A DNA stretch of 64,000 nucleotides from Terriglobia bacterium (GTDB lineage: Bacteria; Acidobacteriota; Terriglobia; Terriglobales; SCQP01): the NCBI GenBank assembly GCA_021323595.1, contig JAJPKR010000004.1:1-64000 (forward strand). Direction: 5' to 3'. Made by a program: the position numbers and the translations under genes. The notes beneath the pieces were generated by a model that was not told where the DNA came from, did no database searches, and saw nothing but the letters and a program-made list of their open reading frames with translations. Shown here one piece after another: positions 11,504-20,254 of this stretch. Each line of letters opens with the position of its first letter. Position 1 is the first letter of the stretch.

Positions 11504-13332
11504 CCCCTATCGCCTTGCGCCCCGCCGCCGGCCGGCCTTCGCGCGCCGCCGCCGCCGCCTCCCGCCTGCTCCCGGCCGCGCTCGCGGCCGCCGCGCTCTG
11601 CTTCTGCGCCGGCTGCCATCGCCGCCCGGCGGCGCGGCCGGCCGCGCCGCCGGCCGCCGCCGCGCCGGGCGCGCCGGGCGGCACGCCGCTCCGCTTCGTG
11701 GATGTCACCGCCGCCGCCGGCATTCACTTCCTGCACAACACCGGCGGCTTCGGGAAGAAATACTTACCCGAGACGCTCGGCTCCGGCGTCGCCTTCCTCG
11801 ATTACAACAACGACGGCTGCGAAGACATCCTGCTGCTGAACGGCCGGGATTGGCCGGGACATCCCACGGCGCTCCACGGCGCGACGCTCAAGCTCTACCG
11901 CAACAACTGCGACGGAACGTTCACCGACGTCACGCGGCAGAGCGGGCTCGGCGTGCCGATGTACGGCATGGGCGCGGCGGTCGGCGACTACGACAATGAC
12001 GGCTACGACGATCTCTATATCACCACGCTCGACGGCGGCCATCTGTTCCACAACAACGGCAACGGCACGTTCCGCGACGTGACCCGGCAATCCGGGATCA
12101 CGCCCTATCCCTTCGCCACCAGCGCCGCCTGGGTGGATTACGACCGCGACGGCAAGCTGGACCTCTTCGTGGATCATTACGTGCAATGGACGCCGCAGAC
12201 CGACCTCTATTGCACGCTCGACGGCGTGCACAAGAGCTATTGCACGCCGGAAAATTACCAAGGCGCCAGCGCCCGCCTCTATCACAACGACGGTCACGGC
12301 CACTTCACCGAGGTGACCCAGCGCGCCGGCATCTACGATCCCACCAGCAAGGGACTTGGGGTCACGGTCTTCGATTACGACAACGACGGCTGGCCCGATA
12401 TTTTCGTCGCCAACGACACCCAGCCCAACAAGCTGTACCGCAACAACCACAACGGCACGTTCACCGAGCAGGCGGTGTCGGCGGGCGTGGCCTTCAGCGA
12501 AGACGGCGTGGCACGCGGCGGCATGGGCACCGACGCCGCCGATTACGACGGCAGCGGCCGGTTCAGCCTGATCATCGGCAACTTCTCGAACCAGATGCTC
12601 GGCCTCTACCACAACGAGGGCCACGGGCTGTTCGTGGACGTCGCGCCCAGCTCGGCGGTGGGCCAGGCGAGCCTGCTATCGCTTTCCTTCGGCACCTTCT
12701 TTTTCGATTACGATCTCGACGGCACGCCCGACATCTTCGTCGCCAACGGCCATCTCGATCCCAGCATATCCGCCGTGCAGCCGCAGGTGCACTGGGCGGA
12801 ATCGCCGCTGCTGTTCCGGAACGTAGGGCAGGGGAAATTCGTCAACGCGATCGCGCAGGTGGGGCCGCAACTGGGGCGTCCGATCGTGGCGCGCGGAGCG
12901 GCCTACGGCGACTTCGATCTGGACGGCACGCCCGACCTGCTCCTCGCCACCAACAACGGACCGGCGTATTTGTTCCTGAACACCGGCAACGGCAACCACG
13001 CGCTGCGCATTCGCACAATCGGCGTGCGGAGCAATCGCGACGGCATCGGGGCGCGGGTGCGGGTGCGGGCGGGCGGGCGCTGGCAGGAGCAATACGTGAA
13101 GAGCGGATCGAGCTATCTTTCCGCGAGCGAGCTGCCGCTGACCTTCGGCTTGGGCGCGGCGCGGCAGGCCGACGAGATCGAGATCCGCTGGCCGAGCGGT
13201 GCGGTGGATCACCTTGCCGCCGTGCCCGCGGGCCAATTCATCACCGTCACCGAGGGCCGCGGCATCACCGCCCGCCAGGCGCTGCATGCGCCCGGCTGGG
13301 ATTGGTCTAAGCTGAAAGTGAATGGCAAGTGA
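11500..13332 (+). CDS. CRTAC1-family secreted protein: FG-GAP/VCBS propeller plus ASPIC/UnbV domain
   Basis: The 610-residue product has a signal sequence (LLPAALAAAALCFCAGC, possibly a lipobox) and a proline/alanine-rich linker. Repeated calcium-binding FG-GAP blades follow (FLDYNNDGCEDILLLNG, VGDYDNDGYDDLYIT, VFDYDNDGWPDIFVAND, FFDYDLDGTPDIFVANG). It ends in an ASPIC/UnbV domain (GIGARVRVRAGGRWQ, then ADEIEIRWPSGAVDHL). The ATG overlaps the cytochrome stop, and the 3' end overlaps the amidohydrolase start by 11 bases. The open frame extends upstream of 11500, but that part is antisense-like shadow of the cytochrome gene. Family function is poorly known; a surface partner of the cytochrome/TPR protein is plausible from context. 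Confidence 0.92.
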   Translation: MTPIALRPAAGRPSRAAAAASRLLPAALAAAALCFCAGCHRRPAARPAAPPAAAAPGAPGGTPLRFVDVTAAAGIHFLHNTGGFGKKYLPETLGSGVAFLDYNNDGCEDILLLNGRDWPGHPTALHGATLKLYRNNCDGTFTDVTRQSGLGVPMYGMGAAVGDYDNDGYDDLYITTLDGGHLFHNNGNGTFRDVTRQSGITPYPFATSAAWVDYDRDGKLDLFVDHYVQWTPQTDLYCTLDGVHKSYCTPENYQGASARLYHNDGHGHFTEVTQRAGIYDPTSKGLGVTVFDYDNDGWPDIFVANDTQPNKLYRNNHNGTFTEQAVSAGVAFSEDGVARGGMGTDAADYDGSGRFSLIIGNFSNQMLGLYHNEGHGLFVDVAPSSAVGQASLLSLSFGTFFFDYDLDGTPDIFVANGHLDPSISAVQPQVHWAESPLLFRNVGQGKFVNAIAQVGPQLGRPIVARGAAYGDFDLDGTPDLLLATNNGPAYLFLNTGNGNHALRIRTIGVRSNRDGIGARVRVRAGGRWQEQYVKSGSSYLSASELPLTFGLGAARQADEIEIRWPSGAVDHLAAVPAGQFITVTEGRGITARQALHAPGWDWSKLKVNGK

Positions 13333-14917
13333 GGGCGCGGCGCAGTCTTTTCTCCTAACCAACGGCAAAATTTGGCAGGGCGAGGGGGTTTGGGCGCAAG
13401 CCGCCGCCGTCGCCGGCGGCCGCTTTGTCGCCGCCGGCTCGGCGGCGGAGGCGGAGGCGGCGCTGGCCGCGCGCGGCGGCGCTTATGAGCGGCGCGACCT
13501 CCACGGCGGCTATCTCCTGCCGGGCTTCGTCGATGCGCATATGCATCCGCTTTTCGGCGCGGTGTTCCAAGAGAGCGGCATCGCGCTGCAAAACGAGCAC
13601 GGCGCCTTTCTCGACCGGCCGGAGGCGGTGGCCGAGGCGGTGGCGGAGGCGCATCGGCGGACGCCGCCGGGCGAGTGGCTGGCCGGCTATGGCTGGAATC
13701 CGGCGTTGCGCGCCGATCCGCTGTTTACCCGCGACCTGCTCGACCGCGCCGCGCCGGGCCGCGCGGTTTACCTGCTCAGCCTGGACGCGCATTTCGCACT
13801 CGCCAGCACCGCCGGGCTCGAGCGGCTGGGGCCGATCGCCTTTCCGCCCGATAGCGGCCAGATCGCCCTCGGCAGCGATGGACGCCCCAACGGGCTGCTG
13901 CTCGAGACGCCGCAGTTCATCGCCTCGCTGCGCGTGCTGGCGCAATTGCCGTATGCGGGGAAGGCGGCGGCGTTCGAGCGCTTTCAGGCGCGGGCGCTCG
14001 CGGCGGGGCTGACCGCGATCACCGACATCATCGGCGACGTCGAGGCGCTGCGCTTTTACGCGCGCCTGCTGGAGGAAAACCGGCTGCGGCTGCGAGTTCA
14101 TGTAAGCCCTTATGGTCCGATGGATAACCGCCGGGAAATGGAGGAGTTTCTGGCCACTACGGGCGCGGATCCGGAACGGCTCGCCCTCGGCCCGCTGAAG
14201 TTCCTGCTCGACGGCACGCCGGGCAATCACAACGCGGCATGGTTTCAGCCCTATGCCGACGAGCCGCAGACTTCCGGGTTTCTGACGATCGCGCCCGATG
14301 CGCTCACCGCCGCGGTGCGCCGGGCGCGCCGCGAAGGCTACGACCTGGCGCTGCACGCGGCCGGCGATCTCTCCGTGCACGTCGCGCTCGACGCCATCGA
14401 GCGCGGCAGCCGGGACGCGGGGTCGGAGGCGCGGCTGCGCATCGAGCACTTCGACAACGTGATCGCCGAGGATCTGGCGCGGCTGCCGGCGCTGGCGCGC
14501 TGCGGTCTGGTGGCCAGCGTGCAGCCGACGCACTTTCATCCCGTCTATGTCGCCACCATCGAGCGCGTGTTGGGGCCGGAGCGGATGCGGCGCGAGTATC
14601 CGCTGGCCTCGCTGCGGCGCGCGGGCCTGCCGCTGGCGCTCAACTCCGACTGGCCGGCGGCGATGACATTCGAGCCCCTGGCCAATTTGCGCGCCGCCTG
14701 CGAGCACGGCGCCGAGGCGCTGACGCCGGCGGAGGCGCTGGAGGCGCTCACCGCCGGCAACGCCTTCGCCGCGCACCGGGAGACGAGCTGGGGACGTATC
14801 GCGCCGGGATATTGCGCGGACGCGGTCTTGCTGGACCGCGATCCGTTGGCCCTCTCCGGGACCGAGCCCCGCATCCAAGCGACATGGATCGCGGGCGAAC
14901 TGGTTTTCGCCTCCTGA
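13322..14917 (+). CDS. amidohydrolase of the YtcJ / amidohydrolase 3 family
   Basis: The 531-residue enzyme has the N- and C-terminal beta-sandwich typical of amidohydrolases. Metal ligands include the HxH motif in PGFVDAHMHPLF, later histidines in LALHAAGDLS and RIEHFDNV, and the catalytic Asp in ALNSDWPAAM. YtcJ-like enzymes hydrolyse amide or related C-N bonds of small molecules using zinc; the actual substrate is unknown. No signal peptide is visible, so it should be cytoplasmic. ATG 13322 lies inside the last codons of the CRTAC1 gene. This tight packing suggests one transcript, although no biochemical link is obvious. Confidence 0.9.
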   Translation: MASEGAAQSFLLTNGKIWQGEGVWAQAAAVAGGRFVAAGSAAEAEAALAARGGAYERRDLHGGYLLPGFVDAHMHPLFGAVFQESGIALQNEHGAFLDRPEAVAEAVAEAHRRTPPGEWLAGYGWNPALRADPLFTRDLLDRAAPGRAVYLLSLDAHFALASTAGLERLGPIAFPPDSGQIALGSDGRPNGLLLETPQFIASLRVLAQLPYAGKAAAFERFQARALAAGLTAITDIIGDVEALRFYARLLEENRLRLRVHVSPYGPMDNRREMEEFLATTGADPERLALGPLKFLLDGTPGNHNAAWFQPYADEPQTSGFLTIAPDALTAAVRRARREGYDLALHAAGDLSVHVALDAIERGSRDAGSEARLRIEHFDNVIAEDLARLPALARCGLVASVQPTHFHPVYVATIERVLGPERMRREYPLASLRRAGLPLALNSDWPAAMTFEPLANLRAACEHGAEALTPAEALEALTAGNAFAAHRETSWGRIAPGYCADAVLLDRDPLALSGTEPRIQATWIAGELVFAS

Positions 14918-14934
14918 CCGTTGCAAGCCCGGCC

Positions 14935-15942
14935 ATGACCTCCCGCTCGAACGTCCCATGGCCCGCCGCCGCGCCCGCGCCGCCGGCGCGCGCGGCGGTC
15001 TGGCGCGCCTGGACGCCGGCGGAGATTTGCCTGCTGGCCTATTTCGGCTGGTGCCTGCTGCTGCTTGCGCTCAAGTTTCCGCCCGGCGACGGCATTTGGC
15101 TGGGGCGGGATCTGCTGGTTTGCGCCGGTGTGATCGTCTTCCACTTCCTGGCCGCGCGCCGGCGCGCCGGCGGCGCCGGCTTCGCCTGGGATGTGGCGCG
15201 GCACGGCTATGCCATTTTCGTCGCCCTGCCGCTGGCGTATCAGCAAGCGGGCAGCTTCGGCACGCGCTTTCTGCCGCTGCTCGAAAGCCGGCTCATCGGC
15301 TGGGATCGCGCCCTATTCGGCATCAACTGGCTGACGCGCCGCCCGCCGGCGGCCGGCGCTCTCGGGGCCATTCTCGAAGCCGCCTATTTGTCGAACTATC
15401 TGCTGCTGCCCTTCACGCTGGGCCTCGGCGCCGCGCTCGCGTGGCCGCGGCGCCAGCCGTGGCGGGCTGCCGCGGCGACGGCGGAGGACGAGGCGTGGGC
15501 GGAGGCGCCGCCGCCGCGCGCGCGCGACTGGAGCCGGGCGGACGCGGAGTTGCGCATCCTGTGCGGCGCGCTGCTGGCAGCGCTGCTGTTGTGCTACGCC
15601 GTCTTTCCCTTCTTTCCCGCGATCACGCCGCGTCTGTACTTCCCCGCCCTGCGGCAGGCGGGCAGCGACGCCGTGCGCGCGCTCAATTGGGATCTGCTGA
15701 GCCGCTTTTCGATTCCCTATGGCATCTTCCCCAGCGGGCATGTGGCCGGTCCCGCCGCCCTGGGCGCCGCGCTCGCCGCGCTGCGATTGCGCCGGCTGGG
15801 CCTGGTCTTCTTGGCGCTCAGCGCCTTGGTGGCCGTCGCCACCGTCTATGGCGATTACCACTTCGCCTCGGACGCGCTCGCGGGCTTCATCGCCGGCCTG
15901 CTCGGGGCCGCGATCGCCCTGGGCCTGGCACGCCGGCAGTAG
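14935..15942 (+). CDS. PAP2-superfamily membrane phosphatase / phosphotransferase
   Basis: The 335-residue integral membrane protein has about seven hydrophobic helices. It carries the PAP2 motifs PSGHVAGP (second signature) and VYGDYHFASDALAGF (third signature with catalytic His and Asp). The layout resembles inositolphosphotransferase/Aur1-like and lipid-phosphate phosphatases, which act on the outer face of the membrane. The start ATG lies 18 bases after the amidohydrolase stop, so it is probably the last gene of the transcript starting at 8558. An inositol-lipid role would fit the inositol-3-phosphate synthase gene at 48812-50137, but this link is speculative. Confidence 0.85.
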   Translation: MTSRSNVPWPAAAPAPPARAAVWRAWTPAEICLLAYFGWCLLLLALKFPPGDGIWLGRDLLVCAGVIVFHFLAARRRAGGAGFAWDVARHGYAIFVALPLAYQQAGSFGTRFLPLLESRLIGWDRALFGINWLTRRPPAAGALGAILEAAYLSNYLLLPFTLGLGAALAWPRRQPWRAAAATAEDEAWAEAPPPRARDWSRADAELRILCGALLAALLLCYAVFPFFPAITPRLYFPALRQAGSDAVRALNWDLLSRFSIPYGIFPSGHVAGPAALGAALAALRLRRLGLVFLALSALVAVATVYGDYHFASDALAGFIAGLLGAAIALGLARRQ

Positions 15943-15959
15943 GTAGGCGGCGCGGCGGT

Positions 15960-16493
15960 TCAGCGTTCGCCCGGCTTGGTGGGCTCCATTTGCAAGGCGT
16001 TGTTGAAGCGATTGAAGTAGTTGAAGAGGCCGATGACGGCGGCGATCTCGACGATTTCACCTTCCTCGAAGTGGGCGCGCAGCGCCGCGAAGAGCGCGTC
16101 ATCCACGCCGTTCGAATCCAGGGTCATGCGCTCGGCGAAGCGCAGCGCCGCCCGCACCGGCTCCTCGAGCGGCAGCGCCTCGGGCTCCTCGAGCCGCGCC
16201 AGAATCTCCTCGCTCCAGCCGAGCCGCCTTGCCAAGGCGGTATGCGAGGCCAGTCAATAGTGGCAGGCATTCAGCTGGGAGACGCGCACCGCCAGCAGTT
16301 CCTTCAGCTTGGCGGGCACGCTGCCCGCCTCCATCACCACGCGAAAGTGCGCCAGCATCGTGCGCAGCAGCTCCGGGCGATGGGCGACGGCGCGGAACAT
16401 GTTGGGCACGTTGCCGCGGCGCTCGAACAGCGACTCCAGCAAGGGCCGCACGGCGGGCGCGGCCTCGTCGGTGGGAATGCGGGTGATGCGCAT
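15960..16493 (-). CDS. AhpD/carboxymuconolactone-decarboxylase-like peroxidase, candidate selenoprotein (CxxU)
   Basis: Two adjacent minus-strand frames form one 177-residue protein when the TGA at 16254-16256 is read through. The N-terminal part (PNMFRAVAHRPELLRTML, then LLAVRVSQLNACHY) and C-terminal part (LASHTALARRLGWSEEIL, then IAAVIGLFNYFNRFNNAL) are both typical of PF02627 peroxidase-related enzymes. Here a CxxC redox pair precedes SHTAL. The TGA stands exactly where the second cysteine belongs, giving Cys77-His-Tyr-Sec80. A SECIS-like hairpin follows. Selenocysteine forms of AhpD-like proteins are known. The gene lies 16 bases after the STAS gene stop. Start ATG 16493 is chosen over 16532, which would overlap that gene. 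The alternative is a one-base TGC/TGT-to-TGA nonsense mutation. Confidence 0.72.
16208..16256 (-). promoter_or_regulatory. UGA codon with SECIS-like stem-loop
   Basis: Read 5'-3' on the minus strand, UGA is followed after 13 bases by a perfect 7-bp stem, CCGCCUU (16240-16234) and AAGGCGG (16230-16224), closing a GGC loop (16233-16231). The loop starts 21 bases after UGA and begins with G. Both features fit the described bacterial SECIS rule (loop roughly 16-37 bases downstream, G among the first loop bases). An outer 6-bp stem, CCUCGC (16249-16244) with GCGAGG (16213-16208), encloses it. Because the sequence is also coding and GC-rich, chance pairing cannot be excluded. Confidence 0.55.
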
Positions 16494-16509
16494 GGCGGAA
16501 GCGCGCCGG

Positions 16510-16857
16510 TCAGGCGGCGGCGAAGCTGGCAATGGCGCTGGTCTCGTCGTCGTGGACGTCGAAGACCGTGTAGAGCTTGGTGATCTGCAGCAAATCGTGA
16601 ACCTTGCGGGTGAGGTTGAGCAGCTTGAGCTCGCCGCCTTCGGCGCGCACGGCGGTGAAGGCGCTGACCAGTTCGCCCAGCCCCGAACTGTCGATATAGC
16701 TCACCTCGCCGAGGTTGACGAGAATGCGCTTCTCGCCGGCGGCGAGCAGCTGGCGAATGCTGTCGCGCAACTGCGTGCTGCCCTCGCCCAAGGTGATGCG
16801 CCCGCCGATATCCAAAATCGTGACGCCGTCCACGCGGCGCGATGTCATCTTGATCAT
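16510..16857 (-). CDS. STAS-domain anti-sigma factor antagonist (RsbV/SpoIIAA-like)
   Basis: The 115-residue STAS protein has the conserved segment VNLGEVSYIDSSGLGELV. The first Ser of DSSG is the expected phosphorylation site used in partner switching with an RsbW/SpoIIAB-type kinase. The start ATG has GGGAG five bases upstream. It lies 21 bases after the RsbW-like gene, so kinase and antagonist are co-transcribed. No partner sigma-B gene is in the window, so the target may be encoded elsewhere or may not be a sigma factor. Confidence 0.92.
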   Translation of the reverse strand: MIKMTSRRVDGVTILDIGGRITLGEGSTQLRDSIRQLLAAGEKRILVNLGEVSYIDSSGLGELVSAFTAVRAEGGELKLLNLTRKVHDLLQITKLYTVFDVHDDETSAIASFAAA

Positions 16858-16878
16858 GCGACTCCCGCGAGCGTCCCG

Positions 16879-17298
16879 TCAGCGCCGCTTCCGCTTGGCC
16901 ATGCGCACTTCCAGGCCGTGGCGGAGATTCTTCAGATCCAGCTCGTCCATGAACGCGCGCGCCAGGAAGATGCCGCGCCCGGACTGCCGCAATAAATTAT
17001 CGGGCGCGAGCGGGTCGGGCAGCTTGCTGGCGTCGAAGCCTCGGCCCTCGTCGCGCACCTCGATGATCAGGCCGGCCGGCGAGATCGAGAAATCCAAATG
17101 CACCTTCTTGGCGGCGTCCAGTTGATTGCCATGGGTGATGGCGTTCACCGTGATCTCGCGCACCGCCATGGCGATATGGTGCTGCTCGTCCACATCGAAG
17201 CCGGCGGCGCGGGCGACCTCCTCGGCGGCGGCCTCGGCACGATCCACGTTTTCGATTCGGCTCTCGAGCACCAACGCTCGGTGCGTGAGTGAGTTCAA
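16879..17298 (-). CDS. anti-sigma regulatory Ser/Thr kinase (RsbW/SpoIIAB-like, HATPase)
   Basis: The 139-residue GHKL ATPase has N box REITVNAITHGNQ, G1 box VRDEGRGFD and G2 box QSGRGIFLARAF, all intact, so kinase activity is expected. It would phosphorylate the STAS protein encoded just downstream and bind an unidentified target. The frame begins with TTG at 17298; TTG or GTG eight or nine codons later is a possible alternative. It heads the three-gene unit rsbW-like, STAS and AhpD-like. The order (kinase before antagonist) is the reverse of the usual rsbV-rsbW order. Confidence 0.9.
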   Translation of the reverse strand: MNSLTHRALVLESRIENVDRAEAAAEEVARAAGFDVDEQHHIAMAVREITVNAITHGNQLDAAKKVHLDFSISPAGLIIEVRDEGRGFDASKLPDPLAPDNLLRQSGRGIFLARAFMDELDLKNLRHGLEVRMAKRKRR

Positions 17299-17324
17299 GG
17301 CATTCCGCCGGCCGGAGACGCTTC

Positions 17325-17354
17325 AAGATGGCATGTTGTGACCGATTCTGTCAA
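17325..17354 (-). promoter_or_regulatory. candidate promoter of the RsbW-STAS-AhpD unit
   Basis: A consensus TTGACA lies at 17354-17349 on the minus strand and overlaps the stop codon of the Sel1 gene. A poor -10 (CATCTT, 17330-17325) follows at 18 bases. The -35 is good and the -10 weak. Confidence 0.3.
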
Positions 17355-18052
17355 TCCGGGCAGCGCGCCGCCAGCGGCCGGGCGGCGGGATCGCGCCGCG
17401 CCGCCTGCCGGTACCAGCGGCAGGCGCGGCGGCGGTCGCGGGGCGTGCCGAGGCCTTGCCAGTAGAGGTCGCCGAGCTCGCGCGCCGCCAGGGCATTGCC
17501 GGCGGCGAGCAGGCGCAGCCAATGGCGGGCATCAGCATAGTCGCGCACTTGCGGGTTGTCGATTTCGAGCAGCGCCAAATTGAGCTGGGCGTCGGCCAGC
17601 CCCTGGCGGGCGGCGCGCCGGTACCACTGTGCCGCCGCGCGCGCATCGCGCGGCACGCCGCTGCCGGCGGCATAGAGCGCGGCCAGGCTGGCTTGGGCCG
17701 GGGCGAGATTCTGCTCCGCGGCGCGCCGGTACCAATGCGCCGCCTGGCGGGCATCGCGCGGCACGCCTTGCCCGACTTGATACATCACCGCCAAGCTCAA
17801 TTGCGCCGCCGCCAAGCCTTTCTCCGCCGCCACCCGGTACCAGCGCGCCGCCTGCGCATAGTCTTGCGGCACGCCGTCGCCATGATCGTAGGCGATGGCC
17901 AGCGAATCGGCGGCGCGGGCGTCGCCGTGCTCGGCCATGAGGCGCAGCAAGCGGGCATTGGCCGCGGCGTCGAGGGGCGGCACGGGGCGGTTCTGCGGCG
18001 GCAGCCCGGCGAGCGAGGCGGCTAGCACCAGGGCGGCGGCAAGCGCGCGCAT
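17351..18052 (-). CDS. secreted Sel1-like repeat (SLR) protein
   Basis: After an N-terminal signal (MRALAAALVLAASLAG) the 233-residue protein consists of about five Sel1/SLR repeats of some 36 residues. Each has the pattern A-x-x-x-L-A-x-x-Y-x-x-G-x-G-V-P-x-D-x-x-x-A-x-x-W-Y-R-x-A-A, e.g. GDGVPQDYAQAARWYRVAAE. Such helical-repeat proteins mediate protein-protein contacts, often in the envelope or in signalling. ATG 18052 (or the adjacent 18055) is preferred over 18163, since the extra N-terminal sequence would overlap the divergent regulator gene. Its target is unknown. Confidence 0.85.
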   Translation of the reverse strand: MRALAAALVLAASLAGLPPQNRPVPPLDAAANARLLRLMAEHGDARAADSLAIAYDHGDGVPQDYAQAARWYRVAAEKGLAAAQLSLAVMYQVGQGVPRDARQAAHWYRRAAEQNLAPAQASLAALYAAGSGVPRDARAAAQWYRRAARQGLADAQLNLALLEIDNPQVRDYADARHWLRLLAAGNALAARELGDLYWQGLGTPRDRRRACRWYRQAARRDPAARPLAARCPD

Positions 18053-18150
18053 CATCCCGACCATTATCGTCGTCCGGCACCAGATCATGACCGCCGCCCG
18101 GCGCCGGCTGAAGGTCCGCATACAATGATGAAGCGGCCCCTTGCGCGCCC

Positions 18151-19533
<1,383 letters not shown>

Positions 19534-19537
19534 GCGC

Positions 19538-20197
19538 GTGGCCCGCATCACCACCGGCACCCTCGCCGGCCCCGCCGGCGCGCTCGAGTACCTGCTGAAC
19601 GAGCCCACCGGCGAGGTCGCCGGCCGCGGCGCCGGCTTGGCGGCGGTGGCGGCGCATCCGCATCCGCGCTTCGGCGGCACCATGCACAGCCGCACCGTCT
19701 TCTACATCGCCCGCGCGCTCGAAAGCCTGGGGATGCCGGTGCTGCGCTTCAACTTTCGCGGCGTCGGCAAGAGCCAAGGCGCCTACGACGAGGGCCGCGG
19801 CGAAATCGAGGACCTGCGCGCCGCACTCGATTGGATGGCGGCGCGTTTTCCCCGCCCGATCGTGCTGGCCGGCTTTTCCTTCGGCTCGATGGTGGCGATG
19901 CGCTATCTCGCCGCGCATCGGGACCGGCGGGTGGCGAGCTATCTCGGCGTGGGATTCCCCGCCAAGAACGAAGCCGCGCCGGCGGCATGGGCGTGGCAGG
20001 GCCCGAAATTGCTCATCAGCGGCACGAACGATGTCTTTGCCACGCCGGAGCAGTTGGGCGCCGCGGCCGCGCGACTGCCGCCGCCGCGGGAGTGGTATTG
20101 GATCGAAGGCGCCGATCATTATCTGACCGGTCACTACGAGTCGTTTCGCGCTCTCGTCCACGAGCACCTGACCTGGCAGACCGAGCCGCGGGATTGA
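19538..20197 (+). CDS. alpha/beta hydrolase
   Basis: The 219-residue hydrolase has HPHPRFGGTMHSR near the oxyanion region, nucleophile elbow GFSFGSMVAM, acid in ISGTNDVFATP and histidine in EGADHYLTGH. This is the short YlbA/Esterase-like alpha/beta-hydrolase group seen widely in Proteobacteria and Acidobacteriota. No signal peptide is present. Translation starts with GTG five bases after the response-regulator stop, implying co-transcription. The substrate is unknown. Confidence 0.88.
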   Translation: MARITTGTLAGPAGALEYLLNEPTGEVAGRGAGLAAVAAHPHPRFGGTMHSRTVFYIARALESLGMPVLRFNFRGVGKSQGAYDEGRGEIEDLRAALDWMAARFPRPIVLAGFSFGSMVAMRYLAAHRDRRVASYLGVGFPAKNEAAPAAWAWQGPKLLISGTNDVFATPEQLGAAAARLPPPREWYWIEGADHYLTGHYESFRALVHEHLTWQTEPRD

Positions 20198-20254
20198 CGC
20201 CTCCGCGCGGGACGCGGCTTTTGCCCTAGAATCGCCTGTACCGGCACGCCCGCC

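Noticed and set aside
16254-16532. Two independent small genes (16254-16532 and 15960-16235)
   Set aside because: They are consecutive parts of one PF02627 protein split only by the TGA.
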